A stretch of 64,000 nucleotides of DNA from Monarcha castaneiventris obscurior (Eukaryota; Chordata; Aves; Passeriformes; Monarchidae): the NCBI GenBank assembly GCA_026261815.1, contig JAMPIT010000484.1, positions 10,576,501-10,640,500 on the forward strand. The letters run 5' to 3'. Below are positions 1-12,888 of this stretch, one piece after another. Both the position numbers and the translations under genes were made by a program. Each line of letters opens with the position of its first letter. The stretch's first letter is position 1. The notes under the pieces are model-generated. The model was not told where the DNA came from, searched no databases, and was given only the letters and a program-made list of their open reading frames with translations.

Positions 1-530
1 TGCTTCCAGGCCTCTGATGCAATGACTCATTCACAGGAGTCCAGTAACTCTTTGTTTTTTCTCTTCCTGCCACCAAACACAGTAGATCTCCCTCCAACAG
101 CAGTTTGTGTTGGAGCTAATTCTCTGCTGAGCCGTTATCATGGAAAACAAGAAATTCAAATATAATCCCATTGGCCTTCCCCTGCAGGAAGAGCTTGGAC
201 CTCGATGTACTGCCTTCCTGGGAACATCTGCAAGCTCAACTTTTTTTTTGGTACTAGGTAGCTGAGAGTCTGGGCTGTCTGGATGACCCCAGGCAGATAG
301 TCAAAGATGACTTTAAAGGCTGGATAATGTATTTCACAACAGTATAATCCTGCAGTAGCCTGAGGGTTTAGAGTTGTTTTGTACTGGTTTTGATGTAGGG
401 CTTATTTTAAGTTTTATGAAGAGATGTTGCTTTCTTAACTAGCACCGCAGTAGCTTAGGAGCTGTTCTGCAGAGGACCCACTTGCTTTAGGCTCTCTGCA
501 TAAAACCCAGCACTTTTGGGGGGGCTGTGT

Positions 531-700
531 TCAGACACATGCATGACATGCACTGCCACTGCTGCATGGAAAAAGATCTTTATCTTTCAATGTCAGATTT
601 ATGTATATGTGCAAACACGTGCTCGTACATGCAGAGAGGGAACTGCATGTCCTCACAGGCATGTGTCTATAGAGAGATGTGCAGAAACATGCAGTTCAAT
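531..700. repeat. Degenerate acatgca/tgcatgt-rich, alternating purine-pyrimidine patch
   Basis: The words acatgca, tgcatg and gtgcag recur many times in about 170 bp, with stretches such as tatgtatatgtgc. This looks like a long-decayed TG/CA microsatellite or a sequence prone to left-handed helix. There is no clean repeat period, so it is a low-complexity call only. Confidence 0.4.
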
Positions 701-3700
701 TGAGGCCTCTTTATAATATTTGTTCACGCAGTAGTTGTGCATGTTTTATTGTCTGCATCCTGACTCTGCTCAGATCCCTCACAAGTGTTGTTTTCACCTT
801 AGCCCCAGAATAAATGAACTAGTGATGAAATCTAGAGAAAAAATATGGGGTCATCATGTAAGAGAACATTGTAGGAGTCCATTTTGAACTATTTTCCTCA
901 CCCTTTCCCCCCCAATCCCTTCTAGTCTAGTCATAAAAGGTGCTCCTGCTGTTTTTCTCCTCCAACATCTTTCCTTACAAACTTTAGTAAGTAATCAAAT
1001 GTGATCAATTCCTGCTACTACTCTCCTGCTCCTCCACTTGCTTTTCTAGTGCAGAGCGATTGTGTAAAAAAGACCTCCTGGGGATCCTGCACTGATTTAT
1101 TCTCAGCTGATCTGAAACTTCAGCCATTTTCCTTCTAACATTGTCCCTGGCAGAGCCTGTTCTGGGAAAAGAAAGATTCTCTGAATGCAGCCTCTGGTGT
1201 GTGATCTGGATCCGAAGCCTCAGTCAGTCTCTCTGGTGCCAGGAGTGCAGCAGGGCAGGCGTGGCTCAGCTTCAGGCAGCGAAATGAGAGAGAGGCTCAA
1301 AGTGGGCATTTAAACATTCTCTTTTTTGCATCTATTTGGAAGCCACGAGTAAAAAGCCACCATATGTTTTCCTGACATCTGGGCTTGCAAGGGAGGAGGT
1401 ATGAAATAAGGAGGGAGTTAGAAGGTGAAGCTCTCTTCACTCACCTTCAGCACTGGAGTTTCAGCAGTGCAGTATGGGAGACAGAGCACAAGGAGTATCA
1501 AATAACCATCTAACCCAGATCCCTGATGTTGGTCAGTAATAGGGGATGGTGGTAGAGTCTGGAAAAAGAAAATAAGAGAGAGGCCAAATGGATAGAGTGG
1601 CCTCTTCTGCAGCTTCTCCCCAGCAGCTGGCAAGCTGCAGTTCAAGGGACAATCTTGGAACCCAGCATATGTTCTACTGAAGGAATTTTGCAAACAAGCT
1701 GGGTTTGCTGCCCCAGGTTGAAGATGGAGCTCAACAAAGAGGTCTCAGGGCAGAAGCACACACAGCCCTAGAGGGGTCAGAGCAGCGGTTCACACTTTGA
1801 TCCTCCTGGAGCTGCAAGCACAAATGCAAATAATTTGCAGTGACGTCTGCCAGTCACTCAGACAGAATTAGCCCAGCTGCACCATCCTTTCTCTCTCCAC
1901 GTGTAGAGAAATGAAACTCAGGGGCTGCATATCTATGCTCATGGTACCAGTGTTGACCTTCTTTCTAGCTGAGAAAGATGAAAGAAAGGAGGGTTTGGAT
2001 GCAATCAAAAAGCACCAGAACTCTGGCAACTCTGACAACAGTGACAATGCTCCCCCTGCCAAATCAAAGGGGTCTGGGTTAAAGCCTTGACGTCAGGGCT
2101 CTGTAAGATACCCAGGATCACAAGATATGTGAGGTTAACAGAAAGTTAAAGCCCCAAGTATCAGAATGCCTGTGTTTTCAGCACATCCGTGTTTTCAGTT
2201 TGGATTAAGTGCTCTGACACCCTTTGATACAGGAGTCACCTTACAGCCTGCCTGTAGCTGTAACCAACAGAGGCTGCTTCTTTTTGCTCCCTCTTCCCTT
2301 TTGTGCACAGCCCATTGCATCACTGGAGCAGGATGAGGATAGGGAAACCGTTTGACCCCGGTGTGCACCCTTGGTGCATCTGGGAGAATGCAATCAGCTT
2401 CTCCCCTCAAGCAATTATAAGTGATAACTATTTTGCTATTCAAGGACCGTGATTTCAACACTCGAGGGGTTAATGCACCGGGGAGGCAGCTGAGGCTTTC
2501 ATGCCGGTGCTGTATCAAACAGCACAGTTTGCAGGAAGATGAATATCCGTAACCAAGTAGCACAGCAGAGCCCAAAGCCTGTTCAAAAGAATTCTTTTTG
2601 ATGATCTGGTTTTATTACTTTCAATGAACTGGAGTCTCCAAGGTACCAGTGAATAAGGGATGCTGTAAAGCCGCATCTTGTATACATGTTTCAAGCTGCG
2701 TCTGCTGGTGCTGAAAAGGATGAAAGAGAAACTGCTTAGCAATGACCCAAGGGCCCAAACCCAGCTCAAGCTTCCATGGGGCATTTGCTGAGACAAAAAG
2801 AAGATCTTAACCATTTGCACTGGGACATGACAACTGGGACACAGCCTACATCATTTGCTGGCCCCACTGGGAAAACGAATCCATTTCCAGGACAGAGCAT
2901 GTGGTTTGTGTTATGTGTTTCATAAAAGCTCTTTGCCAGCTGGAAATGAAAAATATGAAATGTCAAATCAGGAACAGGTAGATGTGAATTATGGGGCTTT
3001 GTGCTATCTGGAAAATCTGGGGGATTTATTGTGAGACACTGCAGTGGTCAGAAGCCCTCTGGGGAAATGCAGTGCTTACTTTCACTGGTCTTGTTTTGTC
3101 TGTACAGAATATGTGGATTTGAGTATAAAACACAGCTTGGACCATGAGTACACAGACTCATCTGGGAATGTGGTTCAACATAACCCCCATCAGACGTGAA
3201 AAGAGGCAAAAATGAGTGAAGCTTGATGGAAATCAGCAGAAGGAGCACCCAGCCATGGTTTCCTCTTTGAGCACCATCTTGCCATTTCTGTAACAACACC
3301 AAGAAGTTTTATAGCTGTAGGCTGGAGCTCAGCTTCTAAATGGACAGACTCTGAACTGTGCAGAAACGTGGAGTGTTTGGAAGTACTCTTATCAGTAAAG
3401 GAGGTCAGCTAGTGCCCATTCTTCCTAAGCTCTGCATACACCATCATAACAATATTAGCCCATGCACTGCCTCTCAGTGCTTTTGCTTTGGAATTCAAAT
3501 CATGTGTGTGTTTTATAAAAGGCTCTCTAGTGTGAGCCTCAGAAATACATATGCACACTCCAACTGTGTGGGTTTTCTCTTTCCTGCCTGGTGCACAAAT
3601 TACTCATTGTAACTTGTTAAATGAATGTGGTTGTGTAACCCTGTTCATAGTTTACAGTTTTTATAGTGCTTTGCCACCTTATGTTATAAATTCATGAAGC

Positions 3701-3763
3701 AGTTGTAGTGTGTAACAGGTTTTTCTGTTTGTTTATTTAGTTATTTGCTAATTCATACAGCAG

Positions 3764-3800
3764 TATATAGATGTATGGATGTGTGTAATGTATGTAGATA
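3764..3800. repeat. Decayed GTAT/GATG microsatellite
   Basis: A run of gtat, gatg and gtgt tetranucleotide-like words with substitutions, about 37 bp. It is a typical remnant of a tetranucleotide repeat, and no other feature overlaps it. Confidence 0.4.
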
Positions 3801-4659
3801 TTTGTCTGCCGGACTGAAGCTTAGGAGGAAAGATCAGCTGCATCTGGAGAGCACTTGAGGAACAGAAAACAAGAAGGATAAAAGTATTGTCTTGATATCT
3901 GATGAGAAGTGAGGAGATTGAATAGACAGTCACTTCACAGGGAAAATTCACATTTCATGGTCAGCAACATTTTGGGGCAATTTCTGCTAAAGTCAGCTGT
4001 ATTGTACAGTCAAGGAAATACAGAATATAAAATTGTGTTATGAAAAGCCTGGGGAATCTTCATGTGATCTGCAGCTTGCAGGCAGAGAACAGAAGTGGTG
4101 AGCCAAGGAATTAGGAAAAACAGAGCTTTGAATAAACTTCTGGGATTTCTGATAGGTATTGTTATAGGATCCTACAGGAGTGGAAGTTGAGGGAAGGAGC
4201 TAAAAGAAGTGTCTGATGGGGAGAGTATCTGGATTCCCATGTATAGGTGTGAAATCTTCTTTGGCTTCAAGCTGCAGTGCAATTAGCTTCCCTAAAACCC
4301 CCATATAACTCAGTGAACTTCTGTGTGGTGCAATCACAGGAGGAAAAAGCCCATCTGACCTTTTGTGGGAGGGTTATTCTGGGAAGGGACTGTTTGCAAA
4401 CTGGGCTTTCTTCTTGCCAGTTATTCTGTTCCTCTTCCATCTCTCATGTGCCTTCCCAGCAGGTACTGTTTGGTTAGGCCTATCTGTTTGATTCATCAGT
4501 TGTGAATAGGGAATTATATTCATTGAGTACCCAGACAGGTTGATTAAATTTCCCCATGTTTCCTGGTGGGAAATCAAGCTGGTATTTTAGTGGAAATCCC
4601 CAGACATTAAGACAACTTGCAGTCAAGGCCAGGCAGAAGGAGTACACATAACTGCCTAT

Positions 4660-4742
4660 ACATCTATATCTGTGTAAGGATGCACTGTTCACACATGCAC
4701 AAACACATGCATGGGTGTAGATCTGTGAGATCATGTGTATTT
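4660..4742. repeat. Degenerate CA/CATG-rich patch
   Basis: Repeated cacatgcac, aaacacatgcatggg and similar words over about 80 bp. It is similar in kind to the 531-700 patch but has no shared longer sequence. Probably a decayed dinucleotide repeat. Confidence 0.35.
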
Positions 4743-4980
4743 ACTCTGTGCCTGGCCAGTTTCAGAATCTTTCTGAGCAATTCCATTAGCATTCCCGTGT
4801 GTCTCACTCTTCAGTGGAGTCGGACAGGACGTGTTTGCACTTTATTTAAGAGACACTGTAGAAACAAAAGGATCTTAATCATCACTAACCATGGCAGCTG
4901 CAAATTAAATATCTGAGCTCTTGGAAGCTCATTCATCATAAATATCCTAAATGTCTCTAGGAGGGGACTTAAGAAATCAT

Positions 4981-7900
4981 TGCTAGTTCACCTGAGGGAG
5001 ACTATTAGGAGGACATATATAGTGTAAGTAAACCAGAATAACACCCATAATGATGGATCTGGTACTTCCAGTAAAAGTAGTTCCTAGTTTTTGGATGTTT
5101 TATTTTACTTATATATCTTTCCCATTTAGAAAACAGCTTTAAGACAGGACCCACACTATAAAGCCATAACTTCCAAATTTAGGAATGCAGGAGGGAATCA
5201 AGGAAACTACACAGGAAGGGGTCAAACAGCATGGAGGATAGAGGTTGTCATAGAATAACAACAATAATTTGCAATATCCTTTTTCTGGCCTTGCCAGATG
5301 AGCCGTGGGACCCTTTTGTCTGGTAGAAATTACAGTGTAGCTGATGATTCAGAGAAAGAAGACGAGCTTAATTAGTAGTTCCATTAAGCCAATTTTCTAA
5401 TAGTTCAGAGTGAAGAAAAGTTCTTTCTTTGCTCTCCTAGAAGGGTAAATTATGATGAGTATTTTCCCATCAGGCTGTGTTTTTTTACCTATTGTTGTTA
5501 CATTTGTGCGTGTATTCTGGAATAAAGTTAAACCTAAACTCTGGATTCAATACTACGGAATTTTGGCAGATGGAAGATTTATACACTGTCTTGAAGTACA
5601 AACTTGGATTCCCCACTGCACTGACAAGCTGAAGAGACCTCTCTGTAGGTCTAATACAAACCATGCTTCATCAGAATTGTGTGATTTCCAGCCCTTGATA
5701 TTACATCAGACTTGCCAGGTACTCAGCTCCTCCTGGAAGTCAGACCACTTCATGAGGCCCCTGAGCAAGGCTTTGAGGGCTTTCTTCACCTTCTGCTTTT
5801 GAAATGGAGAAATGCAGAATTTCTTATTTGCTTGTATAAGGATTTAATTGAGAAGAATGTTCCCAGTAAGCTGCAGACATACAGGCTGTGGATATTAACT
5901 TCATCAGGACGATGCAAGTGTGCATAAACTACACCCAACACACAGCTAAACTTTTCTCTTCAGAGGGGCTGAGGTTTACGTGCACGGTGTTAGGAAATGG
6001 ACAGCAACAGTTGGGAAATTTTAAAAAGAAACATGCAGGAGTGCTTTAGCCATCTGGAGAAGCGACCTTGATATTATGCAAATGCCTTGCAAGGTTTTTT
6101 TTGGTAGGCAGTTGGGGAAGATATGGAGGAACTTGAGCTCTGAAAGTTCATAGCAGCTCACTGGCTTGCACTTTACTCAAAATGAAAGCAAATCACTTGA
6201 TTGCTCTAGAAAGGGTCACCATCTCCCAGATATTTTTGTTCAGAGATGTTATCCACCAGCAGTGATGCAGCACCCACTCTGTACCAGGGGAAGCTGGTGT
6301 TGAGGTCCAGGGTGAGTGTGTGCATGTGAGTGCAGCTGAGTGCTGGAAGAGAGGAGAGAGCAGGGGACTGACTGTTAAAGAAGCTTAGAGAAAAAGGAGA
6401 TTAAAAAAAATATATACTCTCTCCATCCTTTCTCTGTGAATCGATTGAGAAACATTAAACAATTCAATGAATCGTTGCCAATACAATGAAGCATTTACCA
6501 GCACAGCCCCAAAGAGATCCTCAGAATAACAGTGGAGATTCCTCAGCTCAGATAGGACTTGAAAAGCTCAGGGCTATGCCAAAAAGTATCTTGAAGGCAA
6601 GAATCTGAGTTGTGCTTTTGCCCAAGGAGTGCTGGTGTGCACACCTTGTGCACTTGTGCATTACTCGTTAAATGAGTGTTTGCAGAGCTACAGGATTTCA
6701 CAACTGCCTTCTGCTTGGGAGACCTGGGGGGCCACAGTTGTTCTGTAATTGGTGAGATAATGGCTGTGATGTTGGTCTCTACTGTGGTGTACAGCAGAGA
6801 CAGATCTGGAACCAGCCCCACTGGTGGTTGTGTTGGGTCTCTGGGCTGTGCTAAGGAATTTAGCAAGACAGAATCTGTTTATGCAGATATCTCTAGGCTT
6901 GTTTACACCCAGGCTTTGTGGGGCCATCTCACCAGCCTGCTTGGCTCTGTCTCCATTTGTTCACTGAAGGAAGGCAGGACTTTGCCCTCACCCGTCTGCT
7001 CCAAAGGTATTCACACTCCCTGTCTCGAGACAGACTTTCTTCTAAGGACATCACGTGGCACTGCTCCTTCTCATTGTTTTGTTCCACATTTTGCTTCAGT
7101 CAGATCTGGATTTCAAAATCAAATCTTGGAAGTGAGAACAAAATAGAAATGGACATTACTTGTGAGCAGATTTTAGATCTACAGGCACCAATTGTAATTA
7201 ATCTAGCCTAAGGTCCTGTTTGAGCCGTAGAATTTCATTCAGTAATTCCTGAAGAATTCCTTTGATTGCTTTGATGTTATTTGACTTCCCCTTTGGCAAG
7301 TCGTGGTCTCCTGTAAGGTTCAATCTCACAATTACTTGAACTCCCACTGTTAAGTACAGAATAGTCCTGACTCCCGTGGAGTCTGTTGAAATCAGCTCTG
7401 GGCAAGATCAAGCCACGAGTCTATTCTGCCTCCTCCCCTCCTCCTCCCCTGCACATCCAGTTTTGTTGCTTGTTACCTTGTCAGATCCTGCCTTTGAGAG
7501 GCCCTGGGTCCTGCATTTGTGCTGCTTTGTCTCTTCACTTCCAACCCCTCCAAGGTGAGCCTGTGTTAAAATGGCAGATCCTGTACCACAAAATGTCTCA
7601 TGCCAAGAACACCAAATGCCATCATCAGATGAGATGAAGCTGACATAGGTAGTACCTGCAAATCCAGCCAGAGACCCACATCCCAAACTGCCATGTAAAT
7701 CCACATGTTGACATGTGCAGGCACGTGCCCCTGCTTCAGGATTTTAACAGTCAGAGAAGGTGGCTGCCAGGCATTGACTTCTGGATCTGATTTACAAGGA
7801 AAATTTGCACCTCAGTGGCATAACCTTTTCACTGCCTTTGTTCTGAGCAGAAAAAAGAATTGTTTCAGACAACTCAGGACATGTTTCCAGGACCACAAGT

Positions 7901-9984
7901 GATAAACTGAGACACAAGTGGCCATCAGCAGAACCACAGTTTCTGCCCGTGCAGCTGCTCTTAAACCCTCCCCAGCGGCAAGAGAAAATGGCGTTGCTTC
8001 AGCTCTCGGGTTTGTGTCGTCAGCAGAAAGAATCGGGTTGGGCCAGAAGAGTGATGTGGGACTTAAGAAATCGTGGTTTCCCATCACACATGCTGAGGTG
8101 ATGCCATGTGTGGCTATGGGCATTTGCAGCTCAATAGCCAAACTGCTGCAAAACACGTGGACTTTGGGTCTGGTAGGGCATAGCCATGGGAGAGGTTTAT
8201 TCTATTTATTCTACCCCATCCTCTGCAGACAGACATGGTCAGGGGCTGGCCACATTTACCCCTGGGTCCATGAGTCCATGGAAGGTTTCTCAAGCTTCCT
8301 GCCTCCTTCACTGTTCCAGGGTAGAGTAGCTCCTATCCTAATAAAGATTAGGAAGGCAAACAGCCTCATGCTGTACCAGGCAGCATCAGTGGGCTCAGAC
8401 CTTCTTCCTGCCCCTGGAGAGATCTGTGCTATTTATCTTGTTCTGAATCTCTGTCTTAATATCTGCAGCTTCTTGTTTCAAATGATTAGTGATCTGATGA
8501 CTGGCATTAACAGTGATTAACAGAAACTCTGCAGAGAAAGAAGCACTGCCTGTGTATACACCATCTGAACTGGGGCTGTCAGTAAGTAGACTCAAGAGAG
8601 ATTTATTCTGCATCACTCCCAGCCCTAAAACAATGATGCTAAACTCTATCCCTGCTTTATGAAGCCTCTTATGGCACCCCACTGCTAGATTCAACAAACC
8701 ATTTTGCATATATTTACTGTCTTCCTAGCCCATAAAAGCTGGCTTTCCTTTATTAACTACAGTTTACTGCCACTCTCAGCAGAAGCAAATAATGGAAATG
8801 AAACTGCACTCATTCTGAAGACCCCAGTATGCTTCCAGATGTTGTTCACATTGGCAGTGTCTTGTCAAACTGTAATTGCGTGTATTGTGATTATAAAATG
8901 GTTAATAAACCCAAATCTGACAGATATTACCACTTCCTCCACCCTGCATTACCACTGCAATGCATGAATGATTTGGAGGCTCCTATTGTTTCGATATCCC
9001 TGACTCATCTAAAGCCTCAGTGCCAGGAAGTGCTGAGCACCCAGCAGTAGTCGTCCCCTCCCTGTAGGAGCTAAGAATGCCTGGAGGAAAAACTGGGAAC
9101 ACTTCTTAGGAGCCTGGTTAGAGTAGAGGAGAAGGAGCAAGCATCAGAGCAGGCTTGTCATGCCAATGCCATGACCATCACTGTGGCTGTGCACATTACT
9201 CTCTTCACCTTGGGCTGTTGCACGCTGGGCTGTAATGAACTTCCCTTGAGTTAAAGTGGTCACACTAAAGGTATTTTCAGGCTTTACCTCTCCATAGATG
9301 CAAACACTAATTCAGATCACAACAATGTGCTCGACATCATGGGCAACTGACTGTAGAAAGAACGTCAGGAAGATGATTTGCTTAATGTTTTGGTGGCCAC
9401 TTGGCCTCATACATATTCTTACTATTTGGGTGGTAGATCAGGGCTACAAACATTTATGACCGCACCTTTCCATAGCAGCCAAAATTACTTTGGATGGCTG
9501 ATAGGATGCAATTCTGAAGACTTGCAAGTGGCACCTCTCCCCCAACCTGCTGGAGGAGACCTCATGAAAAATGGTGTCTGGAAGGTAGAACAGAGCCAGC
9601 CTACTCACTGTCTCATACAAGCTGAAATGGCCTCACTGAGCTTTTCCTTCACAGAGCAGAGTCAGTTCAGTCTCCTGTGCTGAATAAAACAATATTCACC
9701 TCCACCTAATATTGTGATGGGTCATGGGAGGTGGCTTTCAGTGTTCTTATGACCCCAAAGAACTACTAAGGAGTTTTCTGTTTGCTTAAGCAACCTTCCA
9801 AACTTGATGAAGTTTGCTGGTTGCTCTTTTTCTAAACAGCCTTGAGGGCACAAATGTGGGTTATGTCTGTCCCTTTGGTTGGAAGTGTGTGTTGCTGTGC
9901 TTGAAAGCACAGCACAGAGTTGTTGGCAGCACTCTGAGTAAATCCAGCTGCACTGTTTAGCAGTTTAGTTATAATCTCTGCATC
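4981..9984. other. Non-coding stretch, no gene seen
   Basis: No recognisable exon, repeat family or RNA gene. The plus strand at 7918-8520 stays open for about 200 codons but starts without an ATG, carries no recognisable domain and is treated as chance. A CTCC-rich patch lies at 7428-7452 and a 14-bp palindrome containing CTCGAG at 7020-7033. Neither is beyond expectation for this length. Confidence 0.65.
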
Positions 9985-10155
9985 TATGGCACCTTCCAAC
10001 CAAGAATCACAGAGCTCTTTACAAGCATTAGTTCATTTTCAAATGAACTGGTATCTGGTGAAGTAGCTACAAATCCTGTCCATTTTCTAAATATGTGTAG
10101 GGGGAGGAAGATGGAAAAGGGCGTGAAGACTCAGGGGGATAAAAGGTACAGGTTT
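9985..10155 (+). mobile_element. Ancient L2/MIR-type repeat remnant
   Basis: The order of words follows the old vertebrate L2/MIR-type tail: ggcaccttccaacc, then agagctctttacaagcatta (the family has a form like aagcactttacaaacatta), then a gtgaagtagctacaaat segment, then tgtccattttctaaat in place of the family's ccccattttacag. Substitutions are dense, so the copy is very old. A possible continuation at 10365-10425 (gcagagctgggaccagaatc) may belong to the same insertion. Family assignment is from memory and uncertain between L2, MIR and related core elements. Confidence 0.5.
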
Positions 10156-11744
10156 CATCCATTCACATGATCATTTTTGACTCCAAATGCAGAGGTGGAG
10201 TTTTTTAGCTAGATTGCACACCCCAGTGCAGGTGTAGGCTTGATAGGGATCCCCCACCCCCACACTAAGCTCCACCACTGCAGTTTTTGGCCAAGTTGAG
10301 GATCCAGTTGTGTGGGCATTTTCACACATGAAACTGCACCATTGGAAAAATCATGACCCAGCCAGCCTGACAGAATTATCAAAAGCTGTTAGCAGAGCTG
10401 GGACCAGAATCTGTGTATCTCACCTTTTACCAGCCTGTCTTTGCACCTGTCCTTCGTGTTCTGAGTGAAGGCTCCTGAGGGGAGTCCTGCCGTGCTGTTG
10501 CATGACTTGTCTTGGTGCCAGTGGCTCTAATGCATATTTGAAACTAGTTTGGCACCTCAGAGGAGGAAATCAAAGCAGATCTTTGCACTGCATCTACTGT
10601 ACCATGTGTGGTCACTCTGATGATGAGTTCTGACAGCATAATCTTATTAAAGTTCATTCCTGACAAACGATATAGATATGGATACAGGGGGAAAATCACA
10701 TAGCGTTAGCAGTGACAAGGTAACCTTTATCAGGGTACAGTCCCTATTAATTGCTGCAAAATTCCTCCTTTAGAGAGGTTGATTGGACTCACAGTTGGCT
10801 CTGCCTCCACTTGCTTTTGTTCCAGTTTAACTTCAACATTATAATTAATTTGCTCTCCTTGCCTTCCCTTGAGGCCATTTCCTCTGTCAGTCCACAAAGC
10901 ATTTCTCAGCAATATTTCAGGAGCAGCTCATAGGCTTGATAAACCTATCTAGCTCTGGATTCAAAAATCTGGGCCTGTTTCCTCTCCTTCTGTGCTCTTG
11001 GACTCAAGAAACAAAATGGGTTTTGTGATTTAGTGTCTGATTTCTGTGCTGAGGCAAGGATGATGCAATCACTACCATTTGTTTTTGTGGTAGCATCGTT
11101 TGTACAAACGCATCCCTGATGATTCATAGGCAATTGCGGTTGGTAGGTACCAGGATGTATGCGCTGAATGGGTTTTTAGTAATGTATTCACTAGAAATTA
11201 AGCTGAAACTTAGCAGCTCATTTTCCAGATGCCACTGATGCAACTGTCAGACAGGAACAACTCCCAATGCCTGCTTGCCTGAGCCAGAATTGAACTGGAG
11301 ATTTGCAAGTAAAAAGCTTTGGCTTTACAATTTCAATCACCAGTAGAAATTTTTTTGGCACTCAGCTTAACCAGAAGTGCTGAAAATCTACTGTCGCTAA
11401 ATCAGGTCACCTTTTCTTAGATTGGGCACCCATAAGTAGAGCCACTGGAAACCACCAGCAGGTTGAGGAAATATTTATTTTTGTTTCCAGCTATGAAACA
11501 CTTGAGGATGCCACATCTCCTGCTTTTATGAATACAGTGAAGCTGGCTGGTCCCAATGGAGATCCTGTCCTCCTAAGCACCTTACAGGCATTCGATGGGA
11601 AAAGTCTATGCCCTGAACAGCACACAGCCCAGAGAGATGAAAGGTAAAGCCTTCTAAGGCAGCCATCTGCATTTAGGGGCCAGGGCCTGAACAGAGAAGT
11701 GTGTCTCACTGAAAATCAGAGACACTCGAGCTGTCCTGATGGTT
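10156..11744. other. Non-coding stretch, no gene seen
   Basis: Short open frames only. It may contain the distal part of the preceding old repeat around 10365-10425. No promoter, RNA gene or younger repeat was seen. Confidence 0.6.
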
Positions 11745-11870
11745 TGGTGAATTTGCTTGAGGTCACCCAGGGCATGTGGAGTAGAGGTAGGAGACATGTC
11801 CAGAACTCAGAACTTCTTGGCCAAAACTTAAACCACTCTCTTCCTGCTCCACAACAGCCCTATCCACACA
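11745..11870 (+). mobile_element. Ancient L2/MIR-type repeat remnant
   Basis: The segment reads like the distal half of the same old family: tgcttgaggtcacccag (family: ttgcccaaggtcacacag), a gtagaggtaggag section (family: ggcagagctggga), then cagaactcagaacttcttgg and aaaccactctcttcctgctc (family: gaacccaggtctcctgg ... gctctaaccac). The match is by word order rather than high identity. It is probably independent of the copy at 9985 because the two cover different halves. Confidence 0.5.
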
Positions 11871-12424
11871 AGCTCAAATGGAGAGGACTTGGTAAATGTG
11901 CTCAGGCAACATATCTTCTTTTTTCCTTTCTTATTTTTTTTCTGTCTGCAGAGAAGATAATATTAATTACTCTGTATTCTGGAAAGTGATAAATAAATAA
12001 ATAGATGGAAATCCAGAGGAGAAAAAAAATCGGTAAATTGGAAAGTGATGATTTATGAGGCACCACCTGAGGAAAATTCTCCATCTCTTTTATGCTTGGC
12101 TATTTCAGTGCTGCATTCTGAGGCTGGGAGAATGAATCCTAATATGCAGATGAGGCTGTGATAATGATTTTGTGCTGCCTGGATTACAGAATCATATTTT
12201 TGATGCAGATGTATTTAAGACATCTTAGCAGGGCTCTGAGTTCCCTGCATAATTTGATGAGCAATAAGTAAGACACAGGTATGCCATGCAAGCAGCAAAA
12301 TGTTAAAAGGTTATAGAACTGTATTACATCCAGTCATGTGAGAGAGCAAATTAACAGCGCTGTTCTTCCAAAGAGACATGGGCTGTAGAGGGAAGATCAT
12401 CAAGCTGATCTCACTGGGAGAGTT

Positions 12425-12455
12425 AAAAAAAAAAAAAAGAAAAAGAATAAAAAAG
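12425..12455. repeat. A-rich tract (A14 then A/G)
   Basis: Fourteen consecutive A residues, then aga5-type A-rich DNA. No retrocopy body or target-site duplication was recognised beside it, so it is called a simple low-complexity tract. Confidence 0.7.
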
Positions 12456-12813
12456 ACACTTACTTACTTTATGGGCTTGCCAGCTCTGGCTGGTGGGCTG
12501 CAGGGGCTCAGCTGTTCTTCCAGCTGAGTTTGAGTTTACTTTCAATGTTTTTTATATATATATTTATTTAAATAACATGAGAAAAATATATTTATTCATG
12601 CAGTGACATTTCCTGTGCTACTTTGAGATATCAGTAAAAGAGTCTTGGCACCAAAATCAGTCACTTTGGAATATTCTCCCATTAGTTTGCTCTGTCAGTA
12701 AAATGGGAAGCATGACTCTCCAGCATACAATTCCTACTGACATTCAATCAAAACATCTGACCTAACATTTTAGTCCTGACACCCAAATTACAGGGCATTT
12801 TCTGAATAGCTAA

Positions 12814-12888
12814 CCATCTTTTTTTTTTTCCTTTTCTCCCCTTCTCTACCTCTTTCCCTCTTTCCTCCCTGTCCCCTTTCTTCCTTTA
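12814..12888. repeat. Long polypyrimidine tract
   Basis: About 75 bp that are almost entirely C and T on the plus strand, starting with a run of about twelve T and ending at ttcctttaatgcg. The few interruptions include tacc and ctgtcc. Such tracts can form triple-helical DNA or act as splice-related pyrimidine tracts, but no acceptor AG with an open exon follows directly. Confidence 0.7.

Larger units (their letters stand above)
1..4980. other. Non-coding stretch, no gene seen
   Basis: All six frames are broken by frequent stops. The longest open frames are near 100-126 codons (for example the minus strand at 2195-2575) and show no domain, signal peptide or repeat pattern I recognise. No CR1, LTR or L2/MIR remnant was recognised. 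The only structure seen is decayed alternating purine-pyrimidine DNA near 531-700 and 4660-4742 and a GTAT-rich patch near 3764-3800, listed separately. The base composition is moderately AT-rich with few CpG, as expected for intergenic or intronic bird DNA. Confidence 0.7.

Noticed and set aside
7020..7033. 14-bp palindrome CTGTCTCGAGACAG
   Set aside because: A few 14-bp palindromes are expected by chance at this length.
7918..8520. 200-codon open frame on the plus strand
   Set aside because: It starts at a GTG rather than an ATG, has no recognisable domain, no splice context and no homologue I can name. This length is within reach of chance in 64 kb of six frames.
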